Assembly (NCBI GenBank): GCA_003213855.1
Contig: QCMJ01000003.1
Span: forward strand, 1 to 64,000
Direction: 5' to 3'
DNA: 64,000 nucleotides
Source of the DNA: Prochlorococcus sp. AG-418-O03
GTDB taxonomy: Bacteria; Cyanobacteriota; Cyanobacteriia; PCC-6307; Cyanobiaceae
Below the pieces are notes generated by a model. That model searched no databases. It saw only the letters and a list, made by a program, of their open reading frames with translations, and was not told the DNA's origin. Positions 37,801 through 46,981 of the stretch are shown here, in pieces (positions within the stretch are counted from its first letter, which is position 1; each line of letters opens with the position of its first letter). A program made the position numbers and the translations under genes.

Positions 37801-39340
37801 CAAGTGAAGTTGATACAGTGATATTTCCAGCATTTCCTGAGGCTGCGGCGCCACTATGAGTTGAGATAGTAACGTTTTGATTCTGAAGAGCAGAAATAAT
37901 TTCTGACGCATCAACAGTGGATGTTGTGTTATTAGGCTCAAAAGTATTTGAAAAGACTTCCCCACTACTCATAGCAGAGCCAATAGTTACATTTGACGGA
38001 TCAAGTAGCCATTCTCCTGATCCAATACCTCCTGATGCATCAACAGATCCAAAAGCTTGTAAATTATCTTTACTTGATGTTTCAACAAATCCGCCAACTC
38101 CATCAGAGGTTCCTTTAGCAGTTATAGAACCTTGAAAATTAGTATAGTCATCACTCCATACAATTACTCTTCCTCCATCTCCACTTATTAAGGCATCTGC
38201 TGTTATTTCTGCTCCTTCAAGGATTACTGTTGCTGAAGCATTTGGTTCAGGGCCTCTTCCTAAATAATTACCACCAATAAGAATTTCTCCTCCACCATTT
38301 GTTCCGCTAGTGGTAACTAAAGCGTCATCCTCTATAGCTATTCTATTTCCAAGAATCTTGATTGAACCACCGTTGTCAACTGTATTTGATTCACTCGATG
38401 AGATTGTTCCATCAACATAAATATCTCCAGAGGATTGAACATCAACAGATGAATCCTGATCAAAACCTGTTGCCTGAACAATTCCATCAATATTTACAGT
38501 GGAATTAACAAAAGATGAAGCTACACCTCCTCCGATTCTTATATTTTGTCCCTCAATAGTGCCTGTGTTCTTGATAATTCCTGCCGCTTTCTCATCAAGA
38601 GCAATATTTAATAAGCCATCACCACTCAAATCAAGAGTTGCAGAAGTACCAGATGCTAGTTGAACTTTACCTAACTTGGCAGAAATTACACCTTCGTTAA
38701 CAACTTGTGGGGCTATCAATGAGACCAAACCTGTATCACTTACTGAAATAGCTCCAAAATTAATAATTGATGAATCTAGAGAGTTAGTATCAAAATTATT
38801 TAAAGTTACGTCATTAGCATTACTAAATTGAAGAGGTTCAATGTCTAAAGTAGAAGCAGAAAAACTCGCGGTGTTTATTTGAGCCTCAGCCCCAAAAAGC
38901 ATACCTTTTGGGTTAATAAGGATAACTCCACCGGTAGCATTTAGGTTGCCAAATATTTCTGTTCTAGATCCGCCTGTAATACGGCCGACCATAATACTAT
39001 CTACTGTCGGCTGGTTAATATTTACTGTTTCATTACTTTGTATATCAAAACTATTCCAATCACCAAAAGCTCTATTAGTTCCTTGATTAATAGTTAATGT
39101 ATTATCACTTGTTTGAGTTGTTAAATTTCCCTGCTTAACTGTTAATCCTTCTGGTAATGCGAAGACTGGAAGTGTTGGACCAAAACTTGCAACAATTGCC
39201 GCTGCTGTTGCTGGAACAGATGCTGAAAATTTTGGTTTTTTTGCATATAACTTTTTCCAGTTAGAGATCAAATTATATCTATCACCATCTCTTGGAATGG
39301 AGTTAAACTTTGATTTATTCTTAATATCGCGATTGCGCAT
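31889..39340 (-). CDS. TpsA-type filamentous-hemagglutinin-like exoprotein (two-partner secretion)
   Basis: 2483 aa; N-terminal TPS domain (GLTVKQGNLTTQTSDNTLTINQGTNRAFGDWNSFDI...IFGNLNATGGVILINPKGMLFG); long Gly/Thr-rich repeats. Confidence 0.92.
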   Translation of the reverse strand: MRNRDIKNKSKFNSIPRDGDRYNLISNWKKLYAKKPKFSASVPATAAAIVASFGPTLPVFALPEGLTVKQGNLTTQTSDNTLTINQGTNRAFGDWNSFDIQSNETVNINQPTVDSIMVGRITGGSRTEIFGNLNATGGVILINPKGMLFGAEAQINTASFSASTLDIEPLQFSNANDVTLNNFDTNSLDSSIINFGAISVSDTGLVSLIAPQVVNEGVISAKLGKVQLASGTSATLDLSGDGLLNIALDEKAAGIIKNTGTIEGQNIRIGGGVASSFVNSTVNIDGIVQATGFDQDSSVDVQSSGDIYVDGTISSSESNTVDNGGSIKILGNRIAIEDDALVTTSGTNGGGEILIGGNYLGRGPEPNASATVILEGAEITADALISGDGGRVIVWSDDYTNFQGSITAKGTSDGVGGFVETSSKDNLQAFGSVDASGGIGSGEWLLDPSNVTIGSAMSSGEVFSNTFEPNNTTSTVDASEIISALQNQNVTISTHSGAAASGNAGNITVSTSLENINTHTNGKKLTLFASEDITVSKSISSTGGPLTVRLRAEGNIVIDSNASITTKGGEFKVTGANPDGDPDTDEVTNTAAGSFKLSSGSSIITTGGTDAAGGAVTIKTTVRSNASLAAETDGDIEIFGNITTSGGTATSTGQAGGAVTLTAGVEGTTNGQIIIDAGGNITTTGSDAGGTSNATGGAGGTVTLNTNGENITLIDANISTGGGAKAASGTDGAGGNISIQDPLRVGSGTSGATNTLDTGTTAGNITFSGAIDGHDPASLPGAASLSNFDDHLVLLSGTGSFTFGGNIGDTLALTSLAINSTAGTAAFSVPQIGGGGSPGVTGAVTLGNTGSGAITFAGTGANAFDIGGKLTVTSNAGAASFLFTGTDTVITADGGIEFVSGAGSNDTITLTDEKDLTLASTDSDIVVTGVVGVAGNTGEDFTITITDSGSAGGTATVGAIATDINDVVITANTIKLQGNITTEEDPNGGSADAASIDLNGAVVVDASTVTLTTGNGTIDFSSTVDSTANADNNLTVVSGTGTAVFNGAIGTGTNGEIGTLNVNGLTDTSSGNITITGNIGTATAAGAARILIGNGATGTLALNAAEYFSSGGDGTDAAQIYTANAFTMSGTDPDFHSAGAAAGISFVDGATSDIVLTNSADLTIQTNNGTIDIEPQIKGTGADANTDIVLNASGSSLGSGAVITLDNPGGAVIGTDIGTVDLTAHTINLSNDIETDAENITISGAVVLTQAAGDYTVIVTTGTSTAGNISFDSTIDAADATNPEVLTLISGTGSTTITGAIGATNDLAALTIQASASTDTGTVSIGALGSGTTAGATTVTIGHATDQPTKITFTGGVFVSSDDQVFRADAYDMTGTNPTFIASAKNITFAAAGTGDIVLSDTANLTIDTGSGAIGNVSISDTITNVAGDGNDATDVTIVAGSGTVGIAGISGDINDVAITTTGNITLSADITTAGDSDDTATSAHGDVTLTGPVLLSANVTIDTDSAGNDGDVTMTSTVMSSADNDARTLTITSGAGPVKIDGDIGGTTNRHLGSLTINSVNGSGNTGTIEVEDIGVSNTDGGVDGNITIGNANTSQITFDGALYSLGGTGNLTVQSASGEKILFTKAAAVEIKTTGSDSGTVTFEDGSIQLADATPLTINTLGGAVDIHSVYGEASADEDLTINANHANDSTDSDAENTETITIGAIGSGDEIGAVTLTAADGITFTGNIELSNVDGSDLDINGKVFISGDVTIDTDNAAHDGTINFSSTIDGVSGTPADDLIILAGDGGGEGGALTITGNIGTTQALTTLSINAGTGNGDIAFTIPKVGTGGNQGVTGAVTLGNTGSGAITFAGTGANAFDIGGKLTVTSNAGAASFLFTGTDTVITADGGIEFVSGAGSNDTITLTDEKDLTLASTDSDIVVTGVVGVAGNTGEDFTITITDSGSAGGTATVGAIATDINDVVITANTIKLQGNITTEEDPNGGSADAASIDLNGAVVVDASTVTLTTGNGTIDFSSTVDSTANADNNLTVVSGTGTAVFNGAIGTGTNGEIGTLTVNSAGTGNITINDIGDANNAGVSGATAIGNTTTNILELKGTTYNTNAATYTAKEGETIDLTGGSTTTFTTSSDAVTFGTATVEMGNGSHLIIDTSTGGGALISLAAGVMGTSSENITLTAGTGAVTLGTIGTGTEIADVTITSTGTTTLNGGFTGGGFESTGPVVVGTDIEIGTGAITFGSTLNSLDGGQSITLNAPSFDINITGAVGGSNPFTAFNITDANKFTYSGGGSIAGFNSSNGKFSRTGGFSIFNPGPSIDNINTIKKTKDKEIAFFDAPVFKLFKSFVTPTVTDLIKEKAPTPDDIPETVVTGSARSNSQFLENKSNLGPDVKDAEIKVDFLDGDILIIDKSLEVVTNDFESLETINEILDDIFTDDSSDLSINSTGNELFKISSTNEIDDNSVLEDLLISFSNNQDLNQSKSFIF
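33171..33833. repeat. 663-bp direct repeat copy 1 within tpsA
   Basis: Matches 36165-36827 with a single difference seen (33824). Confidence 0.95.
36165..36827. repeat. 663-bp direct repeat copy 2 within tpsA
   Basis: Offset 2994 bp (998 codons) from copy 1. Confidence 0.95.
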
Positions 39341-39572
39341 AATTTAATAGAAAAAATACAGAAGGACCACTTCAAAGTAATTGGAGCTACTTTGAATAAA
39401 TTTCCAGAAATATTTTCAAGAATAATAAGTCTAGAAAAATAGATTTCTAGTAAGTATAAAGCATAATTTTGCGAAAAAACAAGTAAAAAGTAGGAATGCA
39501 AATAATTCAAATTAAATATTTATTTGACTAACAATCAATTCATTAATATTTAAAATTATTTATAAGTTACTC

Positions 39573-40022
39573 TTAGTCTTCAGCAGGAGAGATACCAGAT
39601 TCTTCAACTTCTGATTTAAGTGAATTAATAAAAGTTATTCTTGATGCATCTAACTGCCTCAACCTATACTCAAGATTTGTTTTATTTTGATTTGCTCTTA
39701 CAAGTTCACTTACATATGCTTTGACAGTATCTGGCAAGTCTGAACCATCATATGTTTTATCAGCAATAGTGATTGAAGGGGAGTCTTCATTTGATGATTC
39801 TGGTAAACCAACTTTCTCAACTTCAGTTTTAAGTCCAGAGGCATAAGTGTTTGTGAGAGTAAGGCTTTGGTTATAGCTTCTAAGCAATTCTTTATATTCC
39901 ATAACTGTTCTTGTTAAGTCACTTAAAAAGAGCTTTGATTTATCATTAAGATCCTCAACTAAATATTTCTTCTCATTGATAGTTACTGATGGAGGAGCTG
40001 TATTTTCAGTTTGGGTAGTCAT
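39573..40022 (-). CDS. DUF6447-like protein with two tandem related domains
   Basis: PSVTINEKKYLVEDLNDKSKLFLSDLTR and PSITIADKTYDGSDLPDTVKAYVSELVR halves. Confidence 0.65.
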   Translation of the reverse strand: MTTQTENTAPPSVTINEKKYLVEDLNDKSKLFLSDLTRTVMEYKELLRSYNQSLTLTNTYASGLKTEVEKVGLPESSNEDSPSITIADKTYDGSDLPDTVKAYVSELVRANQNKTNLEYRLRQLDASRITFINSLKSEVEESGISPAED

Positions 40023-40247
40023 TGGTAAAAAAAATTTTAAAAGTATTTATCAAGTAATTTTGATAAAATTACTAGATTGATAGATTTCTAGTTAATAAAA
40101 TACATTAGAAATCTTCTAAAAATCAATAAAAACTCTTAAATAAAAATAAATTATAAGTAAATATTTCCAGGGATTAATTCACTCATATGCAAAAAAACAT
40201 AACTTAAAGCAAATAAAGGAATTTGTTATTTCCCCTTAAAATATTTT

Positions 40248-42041
40248 TTAAAAATTCAGACCTAATTTAAATTTAAAAATTGAATGGTCTGGACCAGTCT
40301 TTGTTGGATTTGAATCATCAATGCCAGGTATTCCAACTGATAGTTCATAAGTAGTATCTCTATTAAAGTTACCCCCTACGCCAAATCCATAAGTAGAAGC
40401 TGATTTTTCTCTACTGTCTCCAGTCAAATCATCAGTTTCTCCATAATCTAGCCATACAAAGGGGGTAATAGTTTTATCATTTTTTGAATACATATTTTTT
40501 GAAAGTTGAATCGAAGAACTCCAGCCAGCATCACCAAAAATATGGCTGTTAGCAAACCCTCGCCCATAATCTGGTCCTCCGAAGGAAAACTTTTCTGGTG
40601 TTGGTAGAGAGGTGCTGGAAATTTGTCCTGAAGCGTTGAATTGTAAAACTACGCCATCATTACCAAGAAACTGCTGTCTGCTGAGGTCAAGCTTATAAGT
40701 TGAAAAGTTTGGTTTAGAATTTAAATTTGATTTTTGTTGATCACTGGTTAAAGAATCATCCCATCCTTCAAATCCTTGGCTAAAGAGAAATCTTGCAGTG
40801 TTATATGATCTCTTTAAAGATTTTCTACCATTCAAACCAACTCTTAAAGCTCTAATTCTATCTGTGCTGACGTTGTTGGACATTACATTATCTTGGTAAA
40901 GGTCTTGATGACTATTTTGAATTGTTGTTGCAATATCAAATCCGAGTTCAGTGTTTCTTTTCAGTACAAAAGGATAAGAGATTCCCAATGAGATATACTC
41001 TGAAGTACCTTTATTTATGCTTTCTCCTGTAGTATTTGGAAAAAGATCCTTTGTTTTTGTAGTTGAGTATGCATAGATTGTATTAAGGTTTAAGCCTTTT
41101 TTTGCAATTGGTTTCTCTAGATATACCACTCCACTCAAAAGACCGTCCGGTATAGGAAATGCATATTTTGAAGAAGTTCCTATCTTTAAAGGATTTTTTG
41201 TTTTTGTTGTGTAGGAGGACTTAAGTCCAACTACGTAATCGCCTAAATTATTTGAAAGATCTGTATTAGAAAAAGCACTTATGTTTAATGGCTCAGGATC
41301 AATGTTAATAGTCAATAATGATGTACCGACCTTACTTCCTTTAGAAAGGGTGGAAGTTAATTTACCAATGCCATTTTTCTTTATCAAAAGTAGTTGTCTT
41401 TCAAGATCATCAAATTTAAAAATTTTATATTTGAGATTATCTTTAAGAATACTACTTGTCATATACCTTATATATTCTCTAGTTCCATCTGTTCCGCCTG
41501 TTACTACAATATCTTCCAAATAACTTTCAATGACCGCTATTTTAATATCTCCCGATAAAAAATCTTGTTTAGGAATGATTACCCTAGTAGTTATATAACC
41601 TTTTTCTCTATAAAGAGATTGCATCTCAAGCGCAGCATTAGATAAATCTGAAAATGTAACATCTTTTCCTATTAAATTAATAAAAAACTTTTTAAGCTTT
41701 TTCTCGGAGAATTTTTTGTTACCTGAAATGCTAATATCTTTCAGCAATATTGTTCTTTCGCTAACTGTATTTCGAATTTCACCTTCTTTGTCAAGTGAAT
41801 CTTTTATTGGAGATTCAAGATTATCTTTGTTTTTAAAATTTTTCTGTTTAATATTTTCAATATCTTTTTTTAAATCTACTGAAGAATTAGCTATTTCATC
41901 AGCTTTTAGTACTTGATTGAATAAAGACCCTAAAGTTAAGGTAACTAACACATAAAATAGTTTTTTAGTATTTGAGTGTGTTTTTATATAGGTCTCCATT
42001 TTCTTTTTTTTGAATCTCCTTAGTAAATTTTTTTTACTCAA
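40248..42041 (-). CDS. TpsB/ShlB/FhaC-family outer-membrane transporter
   Basis: POTRA-like N-terminus (ILLKDISISGNKKFSEKKLKKFF...YREKGYITTRVIIPKQDFLSGDIKIAVIESYLEDI), C-terminal beta barrel. Confidence 0.9.
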   Translation of the reverse strand: MSKKNLLRRFKKKKMETYIKTHSNTKKLFYVLVTLTLGSLFNQVLKADEIANSSVDLKKDIENIKQKNFKNKDNLESPIKDSLDKEGEIRNTVSERTILLKDISISGNKKFSEKKLKKFFINLIGKDVTFSDLSNAALEMQSLYREKGYITTRVIIPKQDFLSGDIKIAVIESYLEDIVVTGGTDGTREYIRYMTSSILKDNLKYKIFKFDDLERQLLLIKKNGIGKLTSTLSKGSKVGTSLLTINIDPEPLNISAFSNTDLSNNLGDYVVGLKSSYTTKTKNPLKIGTSSKYAFPIPDGLLSGVVYLEKPIAKKGLNLNTIYAYSTTKTKDLFPNTTGESINKGTSEYISLGISYPFVLKRNTELGFDIATTIQNSHQDLYQDNVMSNNVSTDRIRALRVGLNGRKSLKRSYNTARFLFSQGFEGWDDSLTSDQQKSNLNSKPNFSTYKLDLSRQQFLGNDGVVLQFNASGQISSTSLPTPEKFSFGGPDYGRGFANSHIFGDAGWSSSIQLSKNMYSKNDKTITPFVWLDYGETDDLTGDSREKSASTYGFGVGGNFNRDTTYELSVGIPGIDDSNPTKTGPDHSIFKFKLGLNF

Positions 42042-42275
42042 AATACAATTCCTTAATTTAATAGGAATATATTTTACTAGTAAAATAGAATTCTAGATAG
42101 TATAAACCATATATGTAGTCTTAGAGAAAAGCAATAATAAATTTCCAAACATAAACTTGAAAACTTAGATTAAATAATATTCCAACCGAATCTTTCCATA
42201 TTCCTCTAGTTTTATTTAATTATTATTTAATAAGATTTCAGAGAAAATACCTTCTTGATAAAAATTTTTTCTTAG

Positions 42276-42413
42276 TCAATGATTAGTATTTACCGCATCC
42301 TTCAAAGTTTTTATTAAATAATCCTCAAAATCAATTTCCTCTTCTTCAGCTTTTTCTATTAACTTTTTTATTAATTCATCTTCAAGTCTTATTTTCAAAT
42401 TATGCTTATCCAA
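42276..42413 (-). CDS. small ribbon-helix-helix-like protein (TTG start)
   Basis: Read by eye: LDKHNLKIRLEDELIKKLIEKAEEEEIDFEDYLIKTLKDAVNTNH. Confidence 0.4.
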   Translation of the reverse strand: MDKHNLKIRLEDELIKKLIEKAEEEEIDFEDYLIKTLKDAVNTNH

Positions 42414-42614
42414 AATTTTAGAACTTAAGAGGAAATGAATTTCATAATAATATCTTATTTAACTAGAAATCTAGATTTAGGAAAAAAGAAATATTTTTTA
42501 ACGAAGGGGGTTTATAACCATTTTCAAAAAAAATTAAATAGTAGGCATAAAGATTAAAAATCAAAAAAAATTTTTTACCAGTTCATTAAATCTTGAATTA
42601 TAATAAAGATACAT

Positions 42615-43139
42615 ATGACGAAAAAAAGAACACAATTAAATATAAATATTGATGAGGAGTTGCTTAAAGCTCTTAAATTTAAGGCACTTTCAAAAAACAT
42701 TAAATTAAATACTCTTGTCAAACAAATATTATCTGAAAATACAAATTCATTAACTACAGATGATACGTCTAATCGATTTTCAGAAAATGATGCAAAAAAT
42801 TGCACTAATTTCATGAAATCACTTTTCCAAAAGACCTCACAAAGATTAAATTATCCAAATCATGATGAAGCTTTCAAATCCCTTATTTTTCAAATAGAAA
42901 AATTTGATCAGTGGAACCATACTTACTCTATAAGGTTAAAATCAGTACTTTTGAGTTCTGGGGAACCTTGGACTTCATCTGAATTGAATAAGTTAACTCT
43001 TGATAGAGAATGTGAATGTCCTATTTATGCTGGATTAAAAATTTGGTCAGGCTCTGATGAATTTCCCTCTCAAGATTTAATTTGTGACCTAGGAAGCTCT
43101 TTGGTACCAATCATTGAAAATAATATAAAACCTTCTTGA
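42615..43139 (+). CDS. ribbon-helix-helix-like N-terminal domain protein
   Basis: KKRTQLNINIDEELLKALKFKALSKNIKLNTLVKQIL. Confidence 0.6.
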   Translation: MTKKRTQLNINIDEELLKALKFKALSKNIKLNTLVKQILSENTNSLTTDDTSNRFSENDAKNCTNFMKSLFQKTSQRLNYPNHDEAFKSLIFQIEKFDQWNHTYSIRLKSVLLSSGEPWTSSELNKLTLDRECECPIYAGLKIWSGSDEFPSQDLICDLGSSLVPIIENNIKPS

Positions 43140-43330
43140 TTTATCTTTTTCAAAAATATTGAAAAACTGTATATTATATGTCTCAGTAAATTTCCCAAAT
43201 CATAATATCAATTTTCAAATAAAATTGTTGATCCTTTATCCGTATATGTTTGTGCCTTTAACCGTACATTTTTGTTTGTCGGTTGCTTAGCGCGCCTAGT
43301 TAGAACTTAGTAACAGTAGGAATAAATTAA

Positions 43331-43516
43331 ATGCCTTCAACACCGATCAAATCTTGTAATAAATATGTGTTGAGTTACAAAGATTCATCAAATAATACAC
43401 ATGAAGTTGGATTCTACGCCCGCGATGCATACGATTGCCTAATTCTTGCAAGAGAATTCAATTCTTACGTACATGACAATCCAGGATCTGTAATCAGAAT
43501 CCAACAAAAATTTTGA
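43331..43516 (+). CDS. small hypothetical protein
   Basis: 61-aa ORF. Confidence 0.45.
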   Translation: MPSTPIKSCNKYVLSYKDSSNNTHEVGFYARDAYDCLILAREFNSYVHDNPGSVIRIQQKF

Positions 43517-43758
43517 GGGAAATTAATTATGAATTTAAAAAGATCACCATTCGCTATCCAAGATAAAAATGCAAGAGATCTTGACAATACAAAAGATTTT
43601 CCAACTATTGCAGATTTAATGAGAGAACAGAAAGTTCAACAGGATATTGGGAATACAGTTCACCATCGCAGAGATTTAGACTCTTTGGGTTAGTTTACGA
43701 GAATGGCTAGTTACTAAATTTTTAAAAAAGATCATTATAAATGTCGTTTGCATTTCAT

Positions 43759-43941
43759 TTAGAAGATAATGTTTTCCTCCTCAAGTTTTTTTTTAAGTTC
43801 TAAAGGCATATATGCAATATCTTTTTTTATTGCATTAATAGCATCTCCATACTTTTCAGGTTCAGCTAAAAGCATTTTTATTAAATTGTATTGACATTCA
43901 ATTTCTTGAGATGAAAATTTTCCCATTAAAATAGGCTTCAA
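43759..43941 (-). CDS. small hypothetical protein (start probably 43926)
   Basis: 60-aa ORF; promoter/leader module (TTGACAGTTGATCTAAAGTA) immediately upstream. Confidence 0.5.
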   Translation of the reverse strand: MKPILMGKFSSQEIECQYNLIKMLLAEPEKYGDAINAIKKDIAYMPLELKKKLEEENIIF

Positions 43942-43984
43942 ACTTCTACTTTAGATCAACTGTCAATAACTTAAAGATTATTTA

Positions 43985-44296
43985 TTAATTTGATGTTGCT
44001 GCAATTTCTTTATGGACGGAAAGAAATTCTTTATCCGTTAGAACTGGTGTAACTTCAATTTCTACGCCAAAATTATCGACCCAGATATTACTCCATTTCC
44101 ATATGTTCTGATGGTTTGAAGATTCAACTATTGCCCAACCATTAGCTCCCTCAGGATTTAATACTCGATTAAGAACTTTAAACCCATCAAATTCATCACC
44201 TTCGCATCCGCCTTCAACAAAACCCGCGAATGCTTCGGCCCCTTGCATATGACTTTCTTGATCTGGAAATTGCCAGTGCACGATGTAAGTTTGCAT
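43985..44296 (-). CDS. DUF3303-like protein
   Basis: MQTYIVHWQFPDQESHMQGAEAFAGFVEGG...GANGWAIVESSNHQNIWKWSNIW. Confidence 0.6.
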   Translation of the reverse strand: MQTYIVHWQFPDQESHMQGAEAFAGFVEGGCEGDEFDGFKVLNRVLNPEGANGWAIVESSNHQNIWKWSNIWVDNFGVEIEVTPVLTDKEFLSVHKEIAATSN

Positions 44297-44400
44297 GAAT
44301 AAAATTGTTTTTTTAATTATTATTTATCGAATTTAAAAATTAAATAAAAAATCTTTAAACACTAATTTAAAATGGCTTAATCCTGGTAAAAAATAGCCAA

Positions 44401-44592
44401 AAAAAAAAGACTCTTACGAGCCTAGGTGATGGGGACTCTTATAATGACAAATTAAACAGCAACAAACAACCCCATTAATAGGTAATTTTAAGTACTTACA
44501 CACACCATATGTAGTGCTATGATTTTAAGAAGGGCTGGGTGATGGGGATTATCCAACCTTTTGATTGGGGCGAAGCTAAAGCCCTTTTCTTA
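44401..44592 (+). ncRNA. candidate structured RNA/repeat element, copy B
   Basis: Inverted-orientation copy of 14722-14917; GGTGATGGGGA motif twice; ends in GGGGCGAAGCTAAAGCCCTTTT. Confidence 0.55.
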
Positions 44593-44596
44593 TTAA

Positions 44597-44815
44597 AAAT
44601 TTACTTTAATCAGTAAAGCTAGATCGAGGATTAAAGTATTTGAAACTTTTGAAGATAGTTCTAAAAACGCTTCTATTATTAATTCAATTTTAATCTCCTA
44701 TGGTTGTGTTTTAACCGATCAAGTAAGCCATTTATGAAAGGCTCTAGAGTTGAATCTATAGAAGAAGCGAGAAACGAATATAAAAACTATCAAAGGAAGG
44801 AACGCAAAAAACTTA
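44597..44815 (+). pseudogene. frameshifted relative of the 14110-14358 protein
   Basis: KFTLISKARSRIKVFETFEDSSKNASIINSILISYGCV, then after a frameshift SSKPFMKGSRVESIEEARNEYKNY; no start codon. Confidence 0.75.
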
Positions 44816-44916
44816 TAGATTCAATAATTAAAAAAAAATGGTGATTAGTTACTTTACCTAAATTTGACATTATTAAAAATTAATTGCCAGATAAGATTCA
44901 GAATGGAAGATTGATC

Positions 44917-45084
44917 ATGAAAAAAGATATTTTTTCAAATATTAAAGATTCAGATGCTTTGGAAAGTTTTTTTGAATGTATAACTTCTTGTAGTAACAAT
45001 AGTGAGGGAGTAGATTGCGCAACAGCATGTTATGTAAAACATTTAGAACCAAACAATATCGATTACCCTTTAAAATTTTCATAA
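44917..45084 (+). CDS. small Cys-containing hypothetical protein
   Basis: MKKDIFSNIKDSDALESFFECITSCSNNSEGVDCATACYVKHLE; internal start preferred over the 44884 ORF start. Confidence 0.45.
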   Translation: MKKDIFSNIKDSDALESFFECITSCSNNSEGVDCATACYVKHLEPNNIDYPLKFS

Positions 45085-46039
45085 GCAAAGTTTATTGATA
45101 ATAGTTATATTTCATTAATGTTATTTCTTCCACCTCCTCAAGTTATTTTTGGACTATTGCTTTTATCTATAGCAGTAGTTCTCATCTGGGATATTAGATA
45201 CAATCATTTAGGAGAAGACGAAGACGGAATTTAATCTTCAACTAGGAAGCTGATTTGTAGGTGGCGCGTGAAATTGCCGTTTCTTTCTTTTGAGTCTTTT
45301 GTAAACGACTAAAGAGCCTAATAATAACAATGTAATAGCTATTGAGTTAATCATATCTAGTGGTTTTATATATATAAAAACAAATATGTTCTAAATATCA
45401 ATGACTAAATTTATTTTTTCTAAAAAGTGGTTAATTAATGGACTAATTTTTAATATTTAGCTTTTTCATTAGGTCCTTAAAACAACCAAGAAAAATGCTT
45501 ATCTGACCAAAAGTCATTGCTATGCAATAAGAATCACTTTTTCTTATTTCTCATTTGATATTGCAGAACAGCTTTTAGATGTTGTACTTCTTTTTCTAAA
45601 GTCTCAATTCTTTTTTCTAGTTCTTCATTAGTTGCCATATTTTATAAAGATAAATTCATTCATATTTATACTATTAAAAAAGTGACTTTTTACTCATAGT
45701 AAATGTCTAATAAGTAATAGAACCTATTGATGTGCCTAATCTCTCTAGATAAATTATGCAGAGTATAAATTTAGGGGTAATTTATGAGTGGAGATTATGA
45801 GACACTAGAAATAAATCAACCTAAAATTACATATCTTCAGAAAAGATCCGAAAATAATACAGAATGGTTAGATGAATTAATCAACCAAATTGAAGATATG
45901 AAAAACAATATATCCAAATCTGCATAATGACAGAAAAAGAGTTGAAGGAATTAGAGAAATTTGCAAAAGAAAATGGACACAATGACGAGCTAAAAGATAT
46001 ATATTTAAGGGAAGTTATTGACAGAAATAAAGAATACGA

Positions 46040-46270
46040 ATGAGATCTAATTTTCGACCAAACATTCGACTTGCTACAAACATTCTTTTAGTTATTGGTA
46101 CTTTTGCAATTGCTTTAAAGATTACTCCAATAGCGAAGGTATATAAGGAAAAAAATTTATGTATTAAATATTTAAAACATCAAATAGATCGAGACAAACT
46201 TATCAAAAGACTAAAAATAGTTAAACAAGCAAACCCATCTAGTATTTGTGACTCTATCCTCGAAAGTTAA
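46040..46270 (+). CDS. small hypothetical protein
   Basis: 76-aa ORF. Confidence 0.45.
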   Translation: MRSNFRPNIRLATNILLVIGTFAIALKITPIAKVYKEKNLCIKYLKHQIDRDKLIKRLKIVKQANPSSICDSILES

Positions 46271-46272
46271 AA

Positions 46273-46494
46273 ATGCTTATTATTCTTAGAAATTTTAAAT
46301 TTTTTATTTTTTTATTTTTCTTATCTCTAAATTTCAATAATTATTCTCTTGCACATATGAGGGGTACATTTCTTTCTGAGGAAGAAGCTGAAAAAAGGGC
46401 TTTAGAACTTGGTTGCGAAGGAATACATAAGAATCAAGATAAATGGATGCCATGCAAAAACGAAAAAGAATTACATATCTATTTGAGGAAATAG
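46273..46494 (+). CDS. small secreted hypothetical protein
   Basis: 73 aa, signal peptide; LSEEEAEKRALELGCEGIHKNQDKWMPCKNEKEL. Confidence 0.55.
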   Translation: MLIILRNFKFFIFLFFLSLNFNNYSLAHMRGTFLSEEEAEKRALELGCEGIHKNQDKWMPCKNEKELHIYLRK

Positions 46495-46749
46495 ATGGAT
46501 AAATTAAAAACAAATCAAAGAAAAATTCACAGAAAAATAACCGCAATTTCAGCAATCCCCTTACTAATTACTATTGTATCTGGGACTATTTATAGTATTC
46601 TTCAACCATTAGGAGTAGATGCTTTTTGGTTAATAAAATGGCATACGGGTAATTTTGGCATTATTAATTTGAATCCTTTTTACTCGATATTTCTTGGTAT
46701 AGCTTCAATAATCTCGATAATATCTGGCGTTAAACTATTACAAAAATAA
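46495..46749 (+). CDS. small PepSY-TM-like membrane protein
   Basis: RKIHRKITAISAIPLLITIVSGTIYSIL...WHTGNFG. Confidence 0.55.
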   Translation: MDKLKTNQRKIHRKITAISAIPLLITIVSGTIYSILQPLGVDAFWLIKWHTGNFGIINLNPFYSIFLGIASIISIISGVKLLQK

Positions 46750-46783
46750 TCTTAGATATATTCTAAGCAAAGCCAAAATCTAA

Positions 46784-46981
46784 CTAATTAATACTATTTG
46801 CGCCCCCACTTACTAAGAAAATTATCGCTCCTAGTGCCATTGTTGCTACACCCATATAAGGGTATTTCTTAATTCTTGATTTAGTAATTGGAAGCCATGA
46901 AAGGTATCTATCAGATTTATTTAATTCATTTTTTTGTCTAGGTTGCAATCCTAATTCTTCTCTTCTTTTAGCTTCGCCCAT
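46784..46981 (-). CDS. DUF2839-like protein
   Basis: MGEAKRREELGLQPRQK...KYPYMGVATMALGAIIFLVSGG. Confidence 0.7.
   Translation of the reverse strand: MGEAKRREELGLQPRQKNELNKSDRYLSWLPITKSRIKKYPYMGVATMALGAIIFLVSGGANSIN

Noticed and set aside
32217-38135. Long plus-strand ORFs (up to 308 aa) opposite tpsA
   Set aside because: Pro/Val/Ser-rich frames arising from the repetitive, higher-GC antisense of the adhesin gene; the 257- and 308-aa ORFs just mirror the 663-bp repeat.
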